From an uncultured Granulosicoccaceae bacterium (GTDB lineage: Bacteria; Pseudomonadota; Gammaproteobacteria; Granulosicoccales; Granulosicoccaceae): 48,297 bases of DNA. Position numbers and translations under genes: made by a program. Below, piece after piece: positions 25,157 through 33,422 of the stretch. Positions within the stretch are counted from its first letter, which is position 1. Every line of letters starts with the position of its first letter. The notes beneath the pieces are model-generated. The model made no database searches. It was not told the origin of the DNA and was given only the letters and a program-made list of their open reading frames with translations. The stretch covers positions 1 through 48,297 of the forward strand of contig CALHNS010000003.1 of assembly GCA_938035125.1 (NCBI GenBank), given 5' to 3'.

Positions 25157-27127
25157 ATGAGTTCCCGATTGCTTCTGGTAGAGCCATCTACCACCATGCG
25201 CTTTGTTCTCGATAACTACGTCCAATCTCTGGGGCACACAGTGGTGTCCGTGGGGGATTATAACGAGGCCGTCGAGTCCTTACGCGATCAGTTTCAGTCG
25301 TTTGATAACGACTTCGATGCGGTTATCCTAGGGTGGCCGAGTATCGCTGTGCGTGAGGCGGATACTTTAACCTCACTACTGGAACAAGATGATTTTCATG
25401 CCTTGCCGGTAGTGGTGATGTCCACCGACCAACGTGCAGAGACGCGAGCTTGGGTCGCTGATCGACCGAACAGCGCCATGTTGGCTTGGAAATCTTATGA
25501 GTCTATTGATGAAATTATCAAAGGACTGGTGAAGCCATCTAAAAATGATGCGGATAATTCTGACGAAGAGGCGGCCGCCAAAACACCGTTAAAATTCGAT
25601 AACAGCGACATTGGTGTGTTGTTAATCGATGATTCCCCCAGCATTAGAGAATCGCTCACTAAGGTGCTCACACTGCACGGCTATCGAATTCAAGCGGTTG
25701 CCAATGGCGAGGATGCCATTGATGTACTTAAAGAACACCCTATCGACATTGCCATTGTGGATTTTTATCTGCAAGAAGAAACGGGCGATGAAGTGGTTAG
25801 AAACATTATGAATACTGCACCTGGTACCGTGTGCGCCATTCTTACCAGTGCGTATTCTGATCCCATTATTAAACTCAGCCTGCGGGCGGGTGCGGTGGAT
25901 TGCTTTTTTAAAAATGAAGCCGGTGAATTACTACTGGCCCGCATTGATGCGTTGGCTAGAGTGGTACGACAACGTAAAGCGCTAGCGGTAGAGCAAAAAA
26001 GGTTAGATCGTTTAGTGGATACCTTGGCAGGTGCAACCTTGTTAATCGATGAAGAAGATAAGTTAACGTATGTCTCTCATCAAGCCGCTAAGCAATTAGG
26101 ATTTTCTGACCGTCGAGAGCTGATTGGGCAATCGGTTTCTGCCATTGTTGATCCTGAAACCATTCGCACCGCTGGCACAGGCCGCCATGAATCGAATTGG
26201 GTTATGGAAGACCAACAGACAATGGCCGTTGTGTATCGCCTTATCCATATTCCTGGCACAGCAGAGCGCATGATGAATTTCAAGCTGGCATCAGAAGCGG
26301 CTAGTTTAAAGCCCTCGGCAATGGCTGCGGTTGCAGCGGTTGTGTCTAGCGATTCATCTGCGAATATGGCTACCGCAGACGCAACCAATACATCAATAAT
26401 TGCCGCGCCTGATATCGCACCAGAATCTACAACGAACGCTGTGCAAGAAGCGTCACAAGAACAGACGCAAGAGTCAGCGCAAGAAACAATCAAAGAAACA
26501 ACGCAAGACTCAGCGCAAGAACAAACGCCAGAACAAACGCAAGAGTCAGCACAAGAAACGACGCAAGAACCAGCGTCACGCTTGCCCAACACACAAGATC
26601 TTCACGGTACATCCTCAATCGATGGCACAGCGGATTTATTTCTACTTCAGCTCATTCGCTATTTAGAAGATGCTGATCAACGAGCTGATGCCGTTAGTGT
26701 GTTAGTGGTAGGGGTAATGTTTCGACATAACGATGGTACGGTGGTGCCAGCATCTGATTTTGAAGATTTGAACGATGTGGTCCATAAATCAGTTATGGCC
26801 ATTTACCGGCGCGAGAATCATGTTGCTCAGTTAGCAGGGCATCGATACGGGTTTTTGTTGCGTCACACCGATGCACCGCAGTCTTATCTCTTAACTCGAA
26901 AAATTATGCAATTGTGCAACGACACAGAGTTGCCTGCATCATTTTTTGGGCGAGGGACGTTATGTGTGAACGGTTGTTTATTAGGGCTTAAAGAAAACCA
27001 AAATATTCCTGCACACGATGTGCTCACGCGAGCGTTAAGTGGGCTTCAGGCTGTGAATGTGCGCGGGGTAAATCAAGCGTTATTGTTAGATCTTAAACGC
27101 ATGCTGCCGGTGTATCCAGCTAACTAA
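25157..27127 (+). CDS. Response regulator with REC-like, REC, PAS and degenerate GGDEF-like domains
   Basis: The 656-residue cytosolic protein has, in order: a REC-like domain (3-125) whose phospho-acceptor position is Gly59 (AVILGW), so it cannot be phosphorylated in the usual way; a canonical REC domain (152-270) with Asp158/159, Asp202, Thr230 and Lys252; a coiled linker and PAS domain (about 283-375); a Gln/Glu/Thr-rich repetitive linker (427-472); and a C-terminal domain (490-650) that looks like GGDEF but has AGHRY in place of the GG[DE]EF loop, so no diguanylate cyclase activity is expected. The layout recalls FimX-type proteins without the EAL domain. ATG 25157 has a GAGG site. It probably acts as a phospho-controlled scaffold; output unknown. 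Confidence 0.82.
   Translation: MSSRLLLVEPSTTMRFVLDNYVQSLGHTVVSVGDYNEAVESLRDQFQSFDNDFDAVILGWPSIAVREADTLTSLLEQDDFHALPVVVMSTDQRAETRAWVADRPNSAMLAWKSYESIDEIIKGLVKPSKNDADNSDEEAAAKTPLKFDNSDIGVLLIDDSPSIRESLTKVLTLHGYRIQAVANGEDAIDVLKEHPIDIAIVDFYLQEETGDEVVRNIMNTAPGTVCAILTSAYSDPIIKLSLRAGAVDCFFKNEAGELLLARIDALARVVRQRKALAVEQKRLDRLVDTLAGATLLIDEEDKLTYVSHQAAKQLGFSDRRELIGQSVSAIVDPETIRTAGTGRHESNWVMEDQQTMAVVYRLIHIPGTAERMMNFKLASEAASLKPSAMAAVAAVVSSDSSANMATADATNTSIIAAPDIAPESTTNAVQEASQEQTQESAQETIKETTQDSAQEQTPEQTQESAQETTQEPASRLPNTQDLHGTSSIDGTADLFLLQLIRYLEDADQRADAVSVLVVGVMFRHNDGTVVPASDFEDLNDVVHKSVMAIYRRENHVAQLAGHRYGFLLRHTDAPQSYLLTRKIMQLCNDTELPASFFGRGTLCVNGCLLGLKENQNIPAHDVLTRALSGLQAVNVRGVNQALLLDLKRMLPVYPAN
26435..26572 (+). 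repeat. Low-complexity Gln/Glu/Thr/Ser coding repeat
   Basis: An irregular tandem run of 4- to 6-residue units of the type QE-S/T-A/T encodes the linker between PAS and GGDEF-like domains. CAAGAA and GCGCAAGA recur at short intervals. Length is likely to vary between strains. Confidence 0.8.
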
Positions 27128-27142
27128 CAGTTGGGTTTAAAA

Positions 27143-27229
27143 TGCGGCGTCCTAACCGTTTTCGGCAAACGCGAATGTTCGGTTTTAACCGTCTTGGATC
27201 AGTGTCCCGAAATGTTGTTGGACGCCGCA
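27143..27229. other. 87-bp element bounded by a perfect 10-bp inverted repeat
   Basis: TGCGGCGTCC (27143-27152) and GGACGCCGCA (27220-27229) pair perfectly. Between them lie nested inverted repeats (TTCGG with CCGAA; CGGTT with AACCG) and two related copies of TAACCGTYTT. It sits in the 167-bp gap between the ends of the response regulator and the VWA gene. It may be a structured two-way terminator or a small mobile or repeat element; no transposase-coding ORF fits inside it. Confidence 0.5.
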
Positions 27230-27294
27230 CCAGTAATCTTGCAAGATCCTTACCCAGCTGGGTTGATTGTGCTATCGATGTGTCGAAACATTAT

Positions 27295-28485
27295 TCATGA
27301 TGGAACAAGCGGTTTTTTCAGTTGCACAATAGCCTCTTGAATGCCGTGAACGGTTAACGGCTGCATTCGATCGCCCATCAACTGCTGCACTATACCAATG
27401 GACTGCGTATGGCCCCAATGCACTTTGGGTTCAGGGTTCAACCAAACACAATGTGGGAACGCTTGCAGTAAGCGCTGCGCCCAAACGGCGCCGGGTTCTT
27501 CATTCCAATGCTCTACGCTACCACCAGGTGCCACAATCTCATAAGGGCTCATGGAGGCATCACCCACGAGTATTAACCGATGGTCGCGGCTGTATGTGCG
27601 TTGCAGCTCGTCGATGGATACGCGGTCGGTGTGGCGGCGCTGGTTTTCTTTCCACACGCCTTCGTAAATAAAATTATGAAAGTAATAGTATTCAAGTCGG
27701 CCAAATTCAGATGCTGCTGCCGAAAACAATTCACTGGTGATGCGTGCATGCCAATCCATCGACCCACCAACATCCAGTAGCAACAATACTTTAACGGCGT
27801 TTTTTCTCTCACCCGTCATGTGTATATCGAGTAAACCACCATTGTGTGCGGTTTGCCGAATGGTGGTATCTAAATCCAGTTTATCTTCGCGTTCGCTTTT
27901 GGCCATCTTTCGAAGCTTACGCAGCGCCATTTTAAAGTTACGCGTGCCCAGCTCTAAATCGTTGTCTAGATCTTTATATTTTCGTTCTTGCCAAACTTTC
28001 GTGGCCCGGCGGTGCTTTGAATTACCGCCGATGCGCACACCCAAAGGGTTATAGCCACTGTGCCCAAAAGGTGAGGTGCCACCTGTGCCCACCCACTTAC
28101 TGCCTCCGTGGTGAGCCTCATCTTGTTCTTTTATGCGCTCGGCCAGTGTTTCCATCAGTTTATCCCAACCGCCCATCGCTTCCACAGCTGCCATGTCTTC
28201 TGCGCTAAGTGCAGGTCGTTGGGTTGGGTCTAACCATTCCTCTGGGATGTCTTCAAAGAGTGTATTAAAACTTAATTCTCGCCCTTCCCAGTAAGCGCCA
28301 AAAACCTGATCAAAGCGATCGTATAAGGTTTCATCTTTTATTAGCATCATACGAGAGGTGGTGTACAGGTTGTCTAATGACCCCGTTCCAACTCCTTTAG
28401 ATAAGGCATCAAGCAGCGTTAAGTATTCAGGCAGGGTAACCCGAAGTTGTGCGCGGCGTAAGTTTTCGAAAAAATCTAACAGCAT
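27295..28485 (-). CDS. CoxE-like VWA-domain protein
   Basis: The 396-residue protein has an N-terminal helical part (starts DFFENLRRAQLRVTLPEY, typical of CoxE-like proteins) and a C-terminal von Willebrand A domain from about residue 210. Its metal site reads LLLDVGGSMDW; DVGGS in place of DxSxS is common in this group. These proteins partner MoxR-type AAA+ ATPases as adaptors in protein maturation or metal-centre assembly. The MoxR gene lies 7 bp upstream on the same strand, so the pair works together. The client is unknown; no Mo/Cu CO dehydrogenase genes are adjacent. Confidence 0.88.
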   Translation of the reverse strand: MLLDFFENLRRAQLRVTLPEYLTLLDALSKGVGTGSLDNLYTTSRMMLIKDETLYDRFDQVFGAYWEGRELSFNTLFEDIPEEWLDPTQRPALSAEDMAAVEAMGGWDKLMETLAERIKEQDEAHHGGSKWVGTGGTSPFGHSGYNPLGVRIGGNSKHRRATKVWQERKYKDLDNDLELGTRNFKMALRKLRKMAKSEREDKLDLDTTIRQTAHNGGLLDIHMTGERKNAVKVLLLLDVGGSMDWHARITSELFSAAASEFGRLEYYYFHNFIYEGVWKENQRRHTDRVSIDELQRTYSRDHRLILVGDASMSPYEIVAPGGSVEHWNEEPGAVWAQRLLQAFPHCVWLNPEPKVHWGHTQSIGIVQQLMGDRMQPLTVHGIQEAIVQLKKPLVPS

Positions 28486-28492
28486 GGTGAGC

Positions 28493-29353
28493 TTACTGGG
28501 TTCGGGTGCGCTGGCGATGTAAGAACACTAAGCGTTCAAACAAATGAACATCCTGTTCGTTTTTCAATAAAGCGCCATGAAGTTTCGGTAATACCGTGCG
28601 TAAATCATTAGCACCTAGGCTCTGTGCTGATAAATCATCGGCCACCAACAACTTTAACCAATCCAGTAACTCTGAAGTGCTGGGCTTTTTCTTTAACCCT
28701 GGAAGTTCACGTAAATCAAAAAATACGGTAAGTGCATCGCGCAATAAATCTTGTTTTATATTGGGATGGTGCGCATGAACAATACGTTCCATCGTAGCTC
28801 GATCGGGAAATTCTATGTAATGGAAAAAACAACGGCGCAAGAACGCATCAGGTAGCTCTTTTTCGTTGTTGCTGGTTATGATGACTAAGGGGCGATGAAT
28901 AGCTTCAATGGTTTGTTTGGTTTCGTAAACATCAAACGACATACGATCAATTTCTTGTAATAAGTCGTTGGGAAATTCTATATCGGCTTTATCAATTTCA
29001 TCGATTAACACCACCGAGGGTTCTGCGCTTTCAAACGCTTCCCAAAGTACGCCTTTCACGATGTAGTTACTAATATCATTTACCCGAGCATCACCTAACT
29101 GAGAATCACGCAATCTGGAGACAGCATCGTATTCGTATAAACCTTGCTGGGCACGCGTGGTGGATTTTATGTGCCACGAATGCAATGTTAAACCGGCTTG
29201 TCTTGCTACATCGATGGCAAGTTCGGTTTTTCCTGTGCCAGGCTCACCTTTTATAAGTAGCGGGCGCGAAAGAGTGCGAGCTGCGTTAATGGCTTGTTCT
29301 AGCGCATCCGTTCGAATGTACTCAGGCACCGTGGAGGCGGCATCGTTGTTCAT
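28493..29353 (-). CDS. MoxR-family AAA+ ATPase
   Basis: The 286-residue cytosolic ATPase has Walker A GEPGTGKT (about 40-47), Walker [12 protein letters not shown] (about 115-125), sensor 1 [19 protein letters not shown] and the arginine-finger region [12 protein letters not shown]. The frame is open upstream to 29509, but ATG 29353 overlaps the stop of the HIT gene (ATGA) and places Walker A normally, so it is used. It should remodel a client recruited by the downstream VWA partner. AAA family identity is clear; the client is not. Confidence 0.9.
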   Translation of the reverse strand: MNNDAASTVPEYIRTDALEQAINAARTLSRPLLIKGEPGTGKTELAIDVARQAGLTLHSWHIKSTTRAQQGLYEYDAVSRLRDSQLGDARVNDISNYIVKGVLWEAFESAEPSVVLIDEIDKADIEFPNDLLQEIDRMSFDVYETKQTIEAIHRPLVIITSNNEKELPDAFLRRCFFHYIEFPDRATMERIVHAHHPNIKQDLLRDALTVFFDLRELPGLKKKPSTSELLDWLKLLVADDLSAQSLGANDLRTVLPKLHGALLKNEQDVHLFERLVFLHRQRTRTQ

Positions 29354-29706
29354 GATTCGCGTGCCACCATAAACCCTAAATCTCTTCCCCCGATAAGGTG
29401 CATATGCAGATGAGGCACCTCTTGATGGCCGTTTTCGCGGCAATTGATGATCAAACGATACCCATCTTCTGCGATGCCTTCTTGGCGCGCTAAATCTCTG
29501 GCCACACAAAGCATACGGCCCATGGCCTTCTCGTCGCTGTCCTCTATATCATCCACCGTGGGAATGATGCGGTTTGGCACAATGAGAATGTGAGTCGGGG
29601 CGGCTGGGTTGATGTCTCGAAAAGCGGTAACCCATTCGTCTTGGTAAACCATGTCGGCAGGGAGCGATTTATCAATGATTTTGCTGAACAAGGTTTCTTC
29701 GGTCAT
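29350..29706 (-). CDS. HIT-family nucleotide hydrolase, HinT-like
   Basis: The 118-residue protein is a full-length HinT-type protein: [20 protein letters not shown] at the N-terminus, [18 protein letters not shown] in the middle, and the histidine triad His99-x-His101-x-His103 ([10 protein letters not shown]), which forms the nucleotidyl-His intermediate. It hydrolyses purine nucleoside phosphoramidates such as AMP-lysine. ATG 29706 gives the family-normal start; upstream codons to 29790 do not match. Its stop overlaps the MoxR start, so HIT-MoxR-VWA is a single operon. Confidence 0.9.
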   Translation of the reverse strand: MTEETLFSKIIDKSLPADMVYQDEWVTAFRDINPAAPTHILIVPNRIIPTVDDIEDSDEKAMGRMLCVARDLARQEGIAEDGYRLIINCRENGHQEVPHLHMHLIGGRDLGFMVARES

Positions 29707-29828
29707 GGAACGCGTTCTCGGCAGTTTATTAAGTGTTTGTGATTGTACAATCTGTGCGGACTCTTTCGACACACTTGCATTCACGTGCAAGCTCCTTTGC
29801 GCTCCTTATACGGAACCAACCGCGCACG

Positions 29829-29852
29829 TAACCGCGAACCTAACCGCGAACC
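29829..29852 (+). repeat. Two perfect 12-bp direct repeats upstream of the cobalamin adenosyltransferase
   Basis: TAACCGCGAACC occurs twice head to tail, with a degenerate third copy further left (AACCAACCGCGCACG). The array ends 16 bp before the ATG at 29869, just ahead of the AAGG site, in the 162-bp divergent gap with the HIT gene. Tandem half-sites could bind a regulator or be a chance expansion. Confidence 0.6.
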
Positions 29853-29868
29853 AAGGCTGAAGCATTCA

Positions 29869-30441
29869 ATGGGTAATCGACTTTCTAAAATCTACACACG
29901 CACAGGCGATGATGGCACGACGGGTCTAGGCGACGGTAGCAGAACGGATAAGGACGGCCCTCGCGTTGCGGCCTATGGCACCACAGATGAGCTTAATTCG
30001 GTTATCGGTGTGGTGTTATCGCATCCTATTCCTGCCCCTGTGCAAAAGGTGATGCATGAAGTTCAGCATCATTTATTCGATCTGGGCGGGGAACTGTGCA
30101 TTCCTGGTCACCAGGCGATCAAAGAAGAACACGTAACGTGGTTGGAAGCAATCTTGGACCACTTCAACGAGGATTTACCGGCGCTGAAAGATTTTATTTT
30201 ACCAGCCGGTGGGCCTGCAGCTGCCCAATGCCATGTGGCAAGAACGGTATGCCGGCGCGCAGAACGTTTGTTGGTGAGTTTGCAGCGCACAGAGGACATT
30301 CCGCCGTTCAGCATGAAATATTTGAACCGTTTGTCAGATTTGCTGTTTGTGCTAGCCCGCGTTTTAGCGCGAGCAGAGGGCGGTTCTGAGGTGCTTTGGC
30401 AGCACGATCGTGCACCAATTGACCCAGCCGATCTCAAATAA
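29869..30441 (+). CDS. ATP:cob(I)alamin adenosyltransferase, PduO type
   Basis: The 190-residue cytosolic enzyme transfers the adenosyl group of ATP to cob(I)alamin to form coenzyme B12. It has the PduO N-terminal loop KIYTRTGDDGTTGLGDGSR, the AAYGTTDELNSVIG helix, and the C-terminal CRRAERLLVSL and YLNRLSDLLFVLARVLAR helices with the ATP-contacting Arg residues. The ATG at 29869 has AAGG upstream and begins the family-normal sequence; codons upstream to 29743 are not conserved-looking. No B12 pathway genes or B12 riboswitch are seen nearby, so it probably serves salvage of imported cobalamin. Confidence 0.92.
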   Translation: MGNRLSKIYTRTGDDGTTGLGDGSRTDKDGPRVAAYGTTDELNSVIGVVLSHPIPAPVQKVMHEVQHHLFDLGGELCIPGHQAIKEEHVTWLEAILDHFNEDLPALKDFILPAGGPAAAQCHVARTVCRRAERLLVSLQRTEDIPPFSMKYLNRLSDLLFVLARVLARAEGGSEVLWQHDRAPIDPADLK

Positions 30442-30557
30442 GGCAATTTAGCGCATAAATGTCCACTGTTTCACACCAAAACTGCGACTAGAGCCCGTTC
30501 TGGCGCCCGGTAACATTGTTACAGTGCAATCCCATCGAAACCCGCTGAACCGAACCA

Positions 30558-31586
30558 ATGCTTAAGATGCTTAGTTTGCCGGAACCCTGCCAGCCCAAGA
30601 ACCTACCAGTACCTTTCGCGGTCTTTGGGTCTATCTGCCTATTAGTGCTGGCATTACCTACTGGTGGCAGTGCGAATTCCTATAGCGATTCTGCTGAATT
30701 GACGGCGGCAGTTTCAGCGGTGGTTGAGGCGAACATAGAGGGTAGTTCTGATACAAACTTAGTGGCTACGACCGCGGTTCCTGCCACACCTTCTGTGCGG
30801 CCCACATCTTTAATCAGTAAAGAACGGCATTTACGTATTCTGAAGCGCCAAGGGCATCTGCCTGCGTTTGTTAGCAACGATTCTGTAGCCATGATGGAAA
30901 CAGCTCATTCCGATGATCGTCGTTTGCAACGTAAAGGTCGTACCTGGAAGCTCTCTGATTCCTTCACAGCGCAAGTAGGCTCTGATCCTTGGGCATTATC
31001 GGGCGTTGGTTTTCCCAATATTGAAACTCACGATAACCGCGTTGACAGCCGCTACAAAACATACAAAGCGTTAGTGGATTGGAAGCTTGTCAACGCGTCC
31101 AACGATCAATGGGAACCTATTCCTGCTGTGTATTGCATGGGTTTGTCATCACAACAAATTGCAGATCGTGCCGCCAAATATGAGCGAGAAATACTGTCTT
31201 ATTCCATCCAATATGGCATAAGCGCCAGTTTGATCAAGGCGGTGATCACCAAAGAATCGTGCTTTGATACCAAAGCGGTATCCAAAGTGGGGGCTGAGGG
31301 CTTGATGCAACTCATGCCTGAAACGGCTCGTTGGTTAAAAGTTACCGATAGCAACAACGCCAGCCAGAATTTATCGGCAGGCATTCGATACTTATCCGAT
31401 TTACGTAAACGCTTTGGAACCGAAGAGTTGGCATTAGCTGCGTATAATGCGGGGCCGGGTAACGTTGAGCGTCATGGGGGCATCCCACCGTTTGAAGAAA
31501 CTCAGGATTATGTAAAATCGGTGATGGCCATATACAAACGTTATACAGCCACCACACGATTCGCTAACCAGCGAGTGTCGAACTGA
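30558..31586 (+). CDS. Lytic transglycosylase with SLT domain
   Basis: The 342-residue protein has a hydrophobic N-terminal segment (about 18-39, signal peptide or anchor), a 170-residue region of unknown type (Ser/Thr/Val-rich at first), and a C-terminal SLT domain (about 210-330). Catalytic Glu233 lies in ITKESCFDTKA, followed by GAEGLMQLMPETA and AYNAGPG (295-301), all typical of Slt70-type family 1 enzymes that cut peptidoglycan to 1,6-anhydromuramyl products. It should act in the periplasm. The N-terminal part could tether or localise it. It appears to be a single-gene transcript. Confidence 0.9.
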   Translation: MLKMLSLPEPCQPKNLPVPFAVFGSICLLVLALPTGGSANSYSDSAELTAAVSAVVEANIEGSSDTNLVATTAVPATPSVRPTSLISKERHLRILKRQGHLPAFVSNDSVAMMETAHSDDRRLQRKGRTWKLSDSFTAQVGSDPWALSGVGFPNIETHDNRVDSRYKTYKALVDWKLVNASNDQWEPIPAVYCMGLSSQQIADRAAKYEREILSYSIQYGISASLIKAVITKESCFDTKAVSKVGAEGLMQLMPETARWLKVTDSNNASQNLSAGIRYLSDLRKRFGTEELALAAYNAGPGNVERHGGIPPFEETQDYVKSVMAIYKRYTATTRFANQRVSN

Positions 31587-31616
31587 CACCACGCACAAGC
31601 GTGCCCCTTTAGGCAC
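31575..31616 (+). terminator. Weak hairpins after the lytic transglycosylase gene
   Basis: GTGTC-GAACT-GACAC (31575-31589) spans the stop codon and GTGCC-CCTTTA-GGCAC (31601-31616) follows. Both are 5-bp perfect stems without a T-tract, so termination is only suggested. Confidence 0.3.
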
Positions 31617-31667
31617 AAGGTCTGTGGGTAAGCTGGTTGAACTATCCAGCTATACCGCAGGTAGCCA

Positions 31668-32633
31668 GTGTCAGCACTAACCATAAAAGATTTACGAAAA
31701 ACCTACGACGGTGGCGTTGAAGCCCTTAAAGGGATTGATTTAGACGTTGAAGACGGAAATTTCTTCGCTTTATTAGGGCCCAACGGGGCGGGTAAATCCA
31801 CCGCCATTGGCATCATCTCGTCTTTGGTTAATAAAACTTCAGGTCACGTCAGCGTGTGCGGGTTTGACCTTGATAAAAACCGAGAAGCTGCAAAAGCTAA
31901 CATCGGATTGGTGCCACAAGAATTTAATTTCAATGTGTTTGAAACCGTTCAATCCATTGTTCTAAACGTGGCAGGTTACAACGGCATAAAGCGCCGTGTG
32001 GCCAAACAACGCACCGAATATTATTTAAAGCAGCTGAGCTTGTGGGATAAGCGCGATACCGTGTCTCGTAATCTATCCGGGGGCATGAAACGCAGGTTGA
32101 TGATAGCCAGAGCCTTGGTGCACGAACCTAAACTGCTCATACTCGATGAGCCCACAGCGGGGGTTGATATTGAAATTCGGCGCACCATGTGGGAATTTTT
32201 AACTCGGGTGAATAAAGAAGAGGGCACCAGCATTATTCTCACCACGCATTACTTGGAAGAAGCTGAAGCCCTTTGTAAAGATGTGGCCATCATCGATCAT
32301 GGGCAAATTGTTGAACAAGGCACGGTAAGTGAGCTACTCAGCCGCTCCATGATGGAAACGTTTGTACTAGACACCGACGTAACCACCATTCCTGAACAAG
32401 TGGGCGGTTACCACATGCGCCATCGCGATGATGGCAAAGCAGAAATTGATGTACCCCAAGGCACCGCATTGAATGATGTGTTTAAAGCGCTATCAGAATC
32501 GAATATCTCTGTGAGTAGCCTTCGAAACAAGGAAAACCGTTTGGAAGCGTTCTTCGTTAGATTGGTGCAATCTAAGCGTGATGATTCAGCCTCTATTGAT
32601 CATGAATCTTCGACGAAAGAGGGCGCGGTATGA
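31668..32633 (+). CDS. ABC transporter ATP-binding protein, YadG-like
   Basis: The 321-residue protein is the ATPase of an ABC-2 exporter. It has Walker A GPNGAGKST near residue 38, a Q-loop (LVPQEFNF), the signature LSGGMKRRL, Walker B LLILDEPTAGVD and the switch His in TTHYLEEAE. After the nucleotide-binding domain (to about 225) comes a C-terminal extension of about 95 residues, common in this group. Start is GTG at 31668. Its end overlaps the permease start by 4 bp (ATGA). It is most like E. coli YadG; substrate unknown. Confidence 0.92.
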   Translation: MSALTIKDLRKTYDGGVEALKGIDLDVEDGNFFALLGPNGAGKSTAIGIISSLVNKTSGHVSVCGFDLDKNREAAKANIGLVPQEFNFNVFETVQSIVLNVAGYNGIKRRVAKQRTEYYLKQLSLWDKRDTVSRNLSGGMKRRLMIARALVHEPKLLILDEPTAGVDIEIRRTMWEFLTRVNKEEGTSIILTTHYLEEAEALCKDVAIIDHGQIVEQGTVSELLSRSMMETFVLDTDVTTIPEQVGGYHMRHRDDGKAEIDVPQGTALNDVFKALSESNISVSSLRNKENRLEAFFVRLVQSKRDDSASIDHESSTKEGAV

Positions 32634-33409
32634 GTTCTCGATTGATGCAGGAACGGGTGGCGTTCTTCACCATAGTTCGTCGAGAGATTCGCCGCTTTAT
32701 GCGAATTTGGGTGCAAACCATTACACCACCTGCGGTGAACGCCGTTTTATACATGCTTATCTTTGGTGGGCTCATTGGTTCTCGCATTCGCGAGATGAAC
32801 GGTGTGCCTTACATGGATTTCATCGTGCCGGGCGTAATAATGATGGGCATCATTATTAATTCTTACGCCAACGTTTCCTCGTCGATGTTCTCCGCCAAAA
32901 TGCAGCACTTTATTGAAGAGCTATTGGTTGCACCGGTCAGTAACATCACCATCTTGGCAGGCTTTATTATCGGCGGCGTGGCGCGCGGATTAGCAGTAGG
33001 TACATTGGTGACAGTGGTGGCGTTTTTCTTCACCGATCTCATTCCTGTACACCCCGTCGTTACGATATCTATCGCCATTCTTACGTCCATCATGTTTTCA
33101 CTGGGTGGTTTTTTGAATGCCCTATTTGCCACAACTTTCGATGACATCTCCATCGTGCCGAATTTTGTGCTTACACCGCTTACGTATTTCGGTGGCATTT
33201 TTTACTCAATTTCCATGTTGCCTGATTTTTGGCAAATCGTATCCAAGCTGAATCCGATTCTTTACATGATCAACGGTTTTCGCTTCGGGATACTCGGTTC
33301 TAGTGACATTCCGCTGTGGCAAAGCTATGCTGTTATATTGATTTTCATTGCAGCACTTGGCAGCGTCTGCGTAATCTTACTTAACCGTGGCGCTGGCATT
33401 AAACAATAA
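32630..33409 (+). CDS. ABC-2 type transporter permease, YadH-like
   Basis: This 259-residue inner-membrane permease has the ABC-2 layout of six helices (about 27-50, 62-82, 106-132, 142-165, 173-195 and 225-248), with TPLTYFGGIFYSI before the fifth, a segment typical of the DrrB/YadH group. It starts with TTT-rich RREIRRFMRIW at the cytoplasmic N-terminus. Coupled to the ATPase by a 4-bp overlap, the two form a homodimeric exporter. The methyltransferase gene follows 13 bp later. Confidence 0.9.
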   Translation: MSSRLMQERVAFFTIVRREIRRFMRIWVQTITPPAVNAVLYMLIFGGLIGSRIREMNGVPYMDFIVPGVIMMGIIINSYANVSSSMFSAKMQHFIEELLVAPVSNITILAGFIIGGVARGLAVGTLVTVVAFFFTDLIPVHPVVTISIAILTSIMFSLGGFLNALFATTFDDISIVPNFVLTPLTYFGGIFYSISMLPDFWQIVSKLNPILYMINGFRFGILGSSDIPLWQSYAVILIFIAALGSVCVILLNRGAGIKQ

Positions 33410-33422
33410 GGTACTTCCTCAC

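Noticed and set aside
26080-26592. Antisense Cys/Ser/Val-rich ORF opposite the Gln-rich linker
   Set aside because: It mirrors the repetitive CAAGAA region of the response regulator and lies wholly inside a convincing gene.
27131-27340. Small ORF in the gap after the response regulator
   Set aside because: It is explained by the inverted-repeat element, has no ribosome binding site and runs into the convergent VWA gene.
29707-29868. Cobalamin riboswitch upstream of the adenosyltransferase
   Set aside because: The 162-bp gap lacks the B12-box consensus and is too short for the full element plus a promoter.
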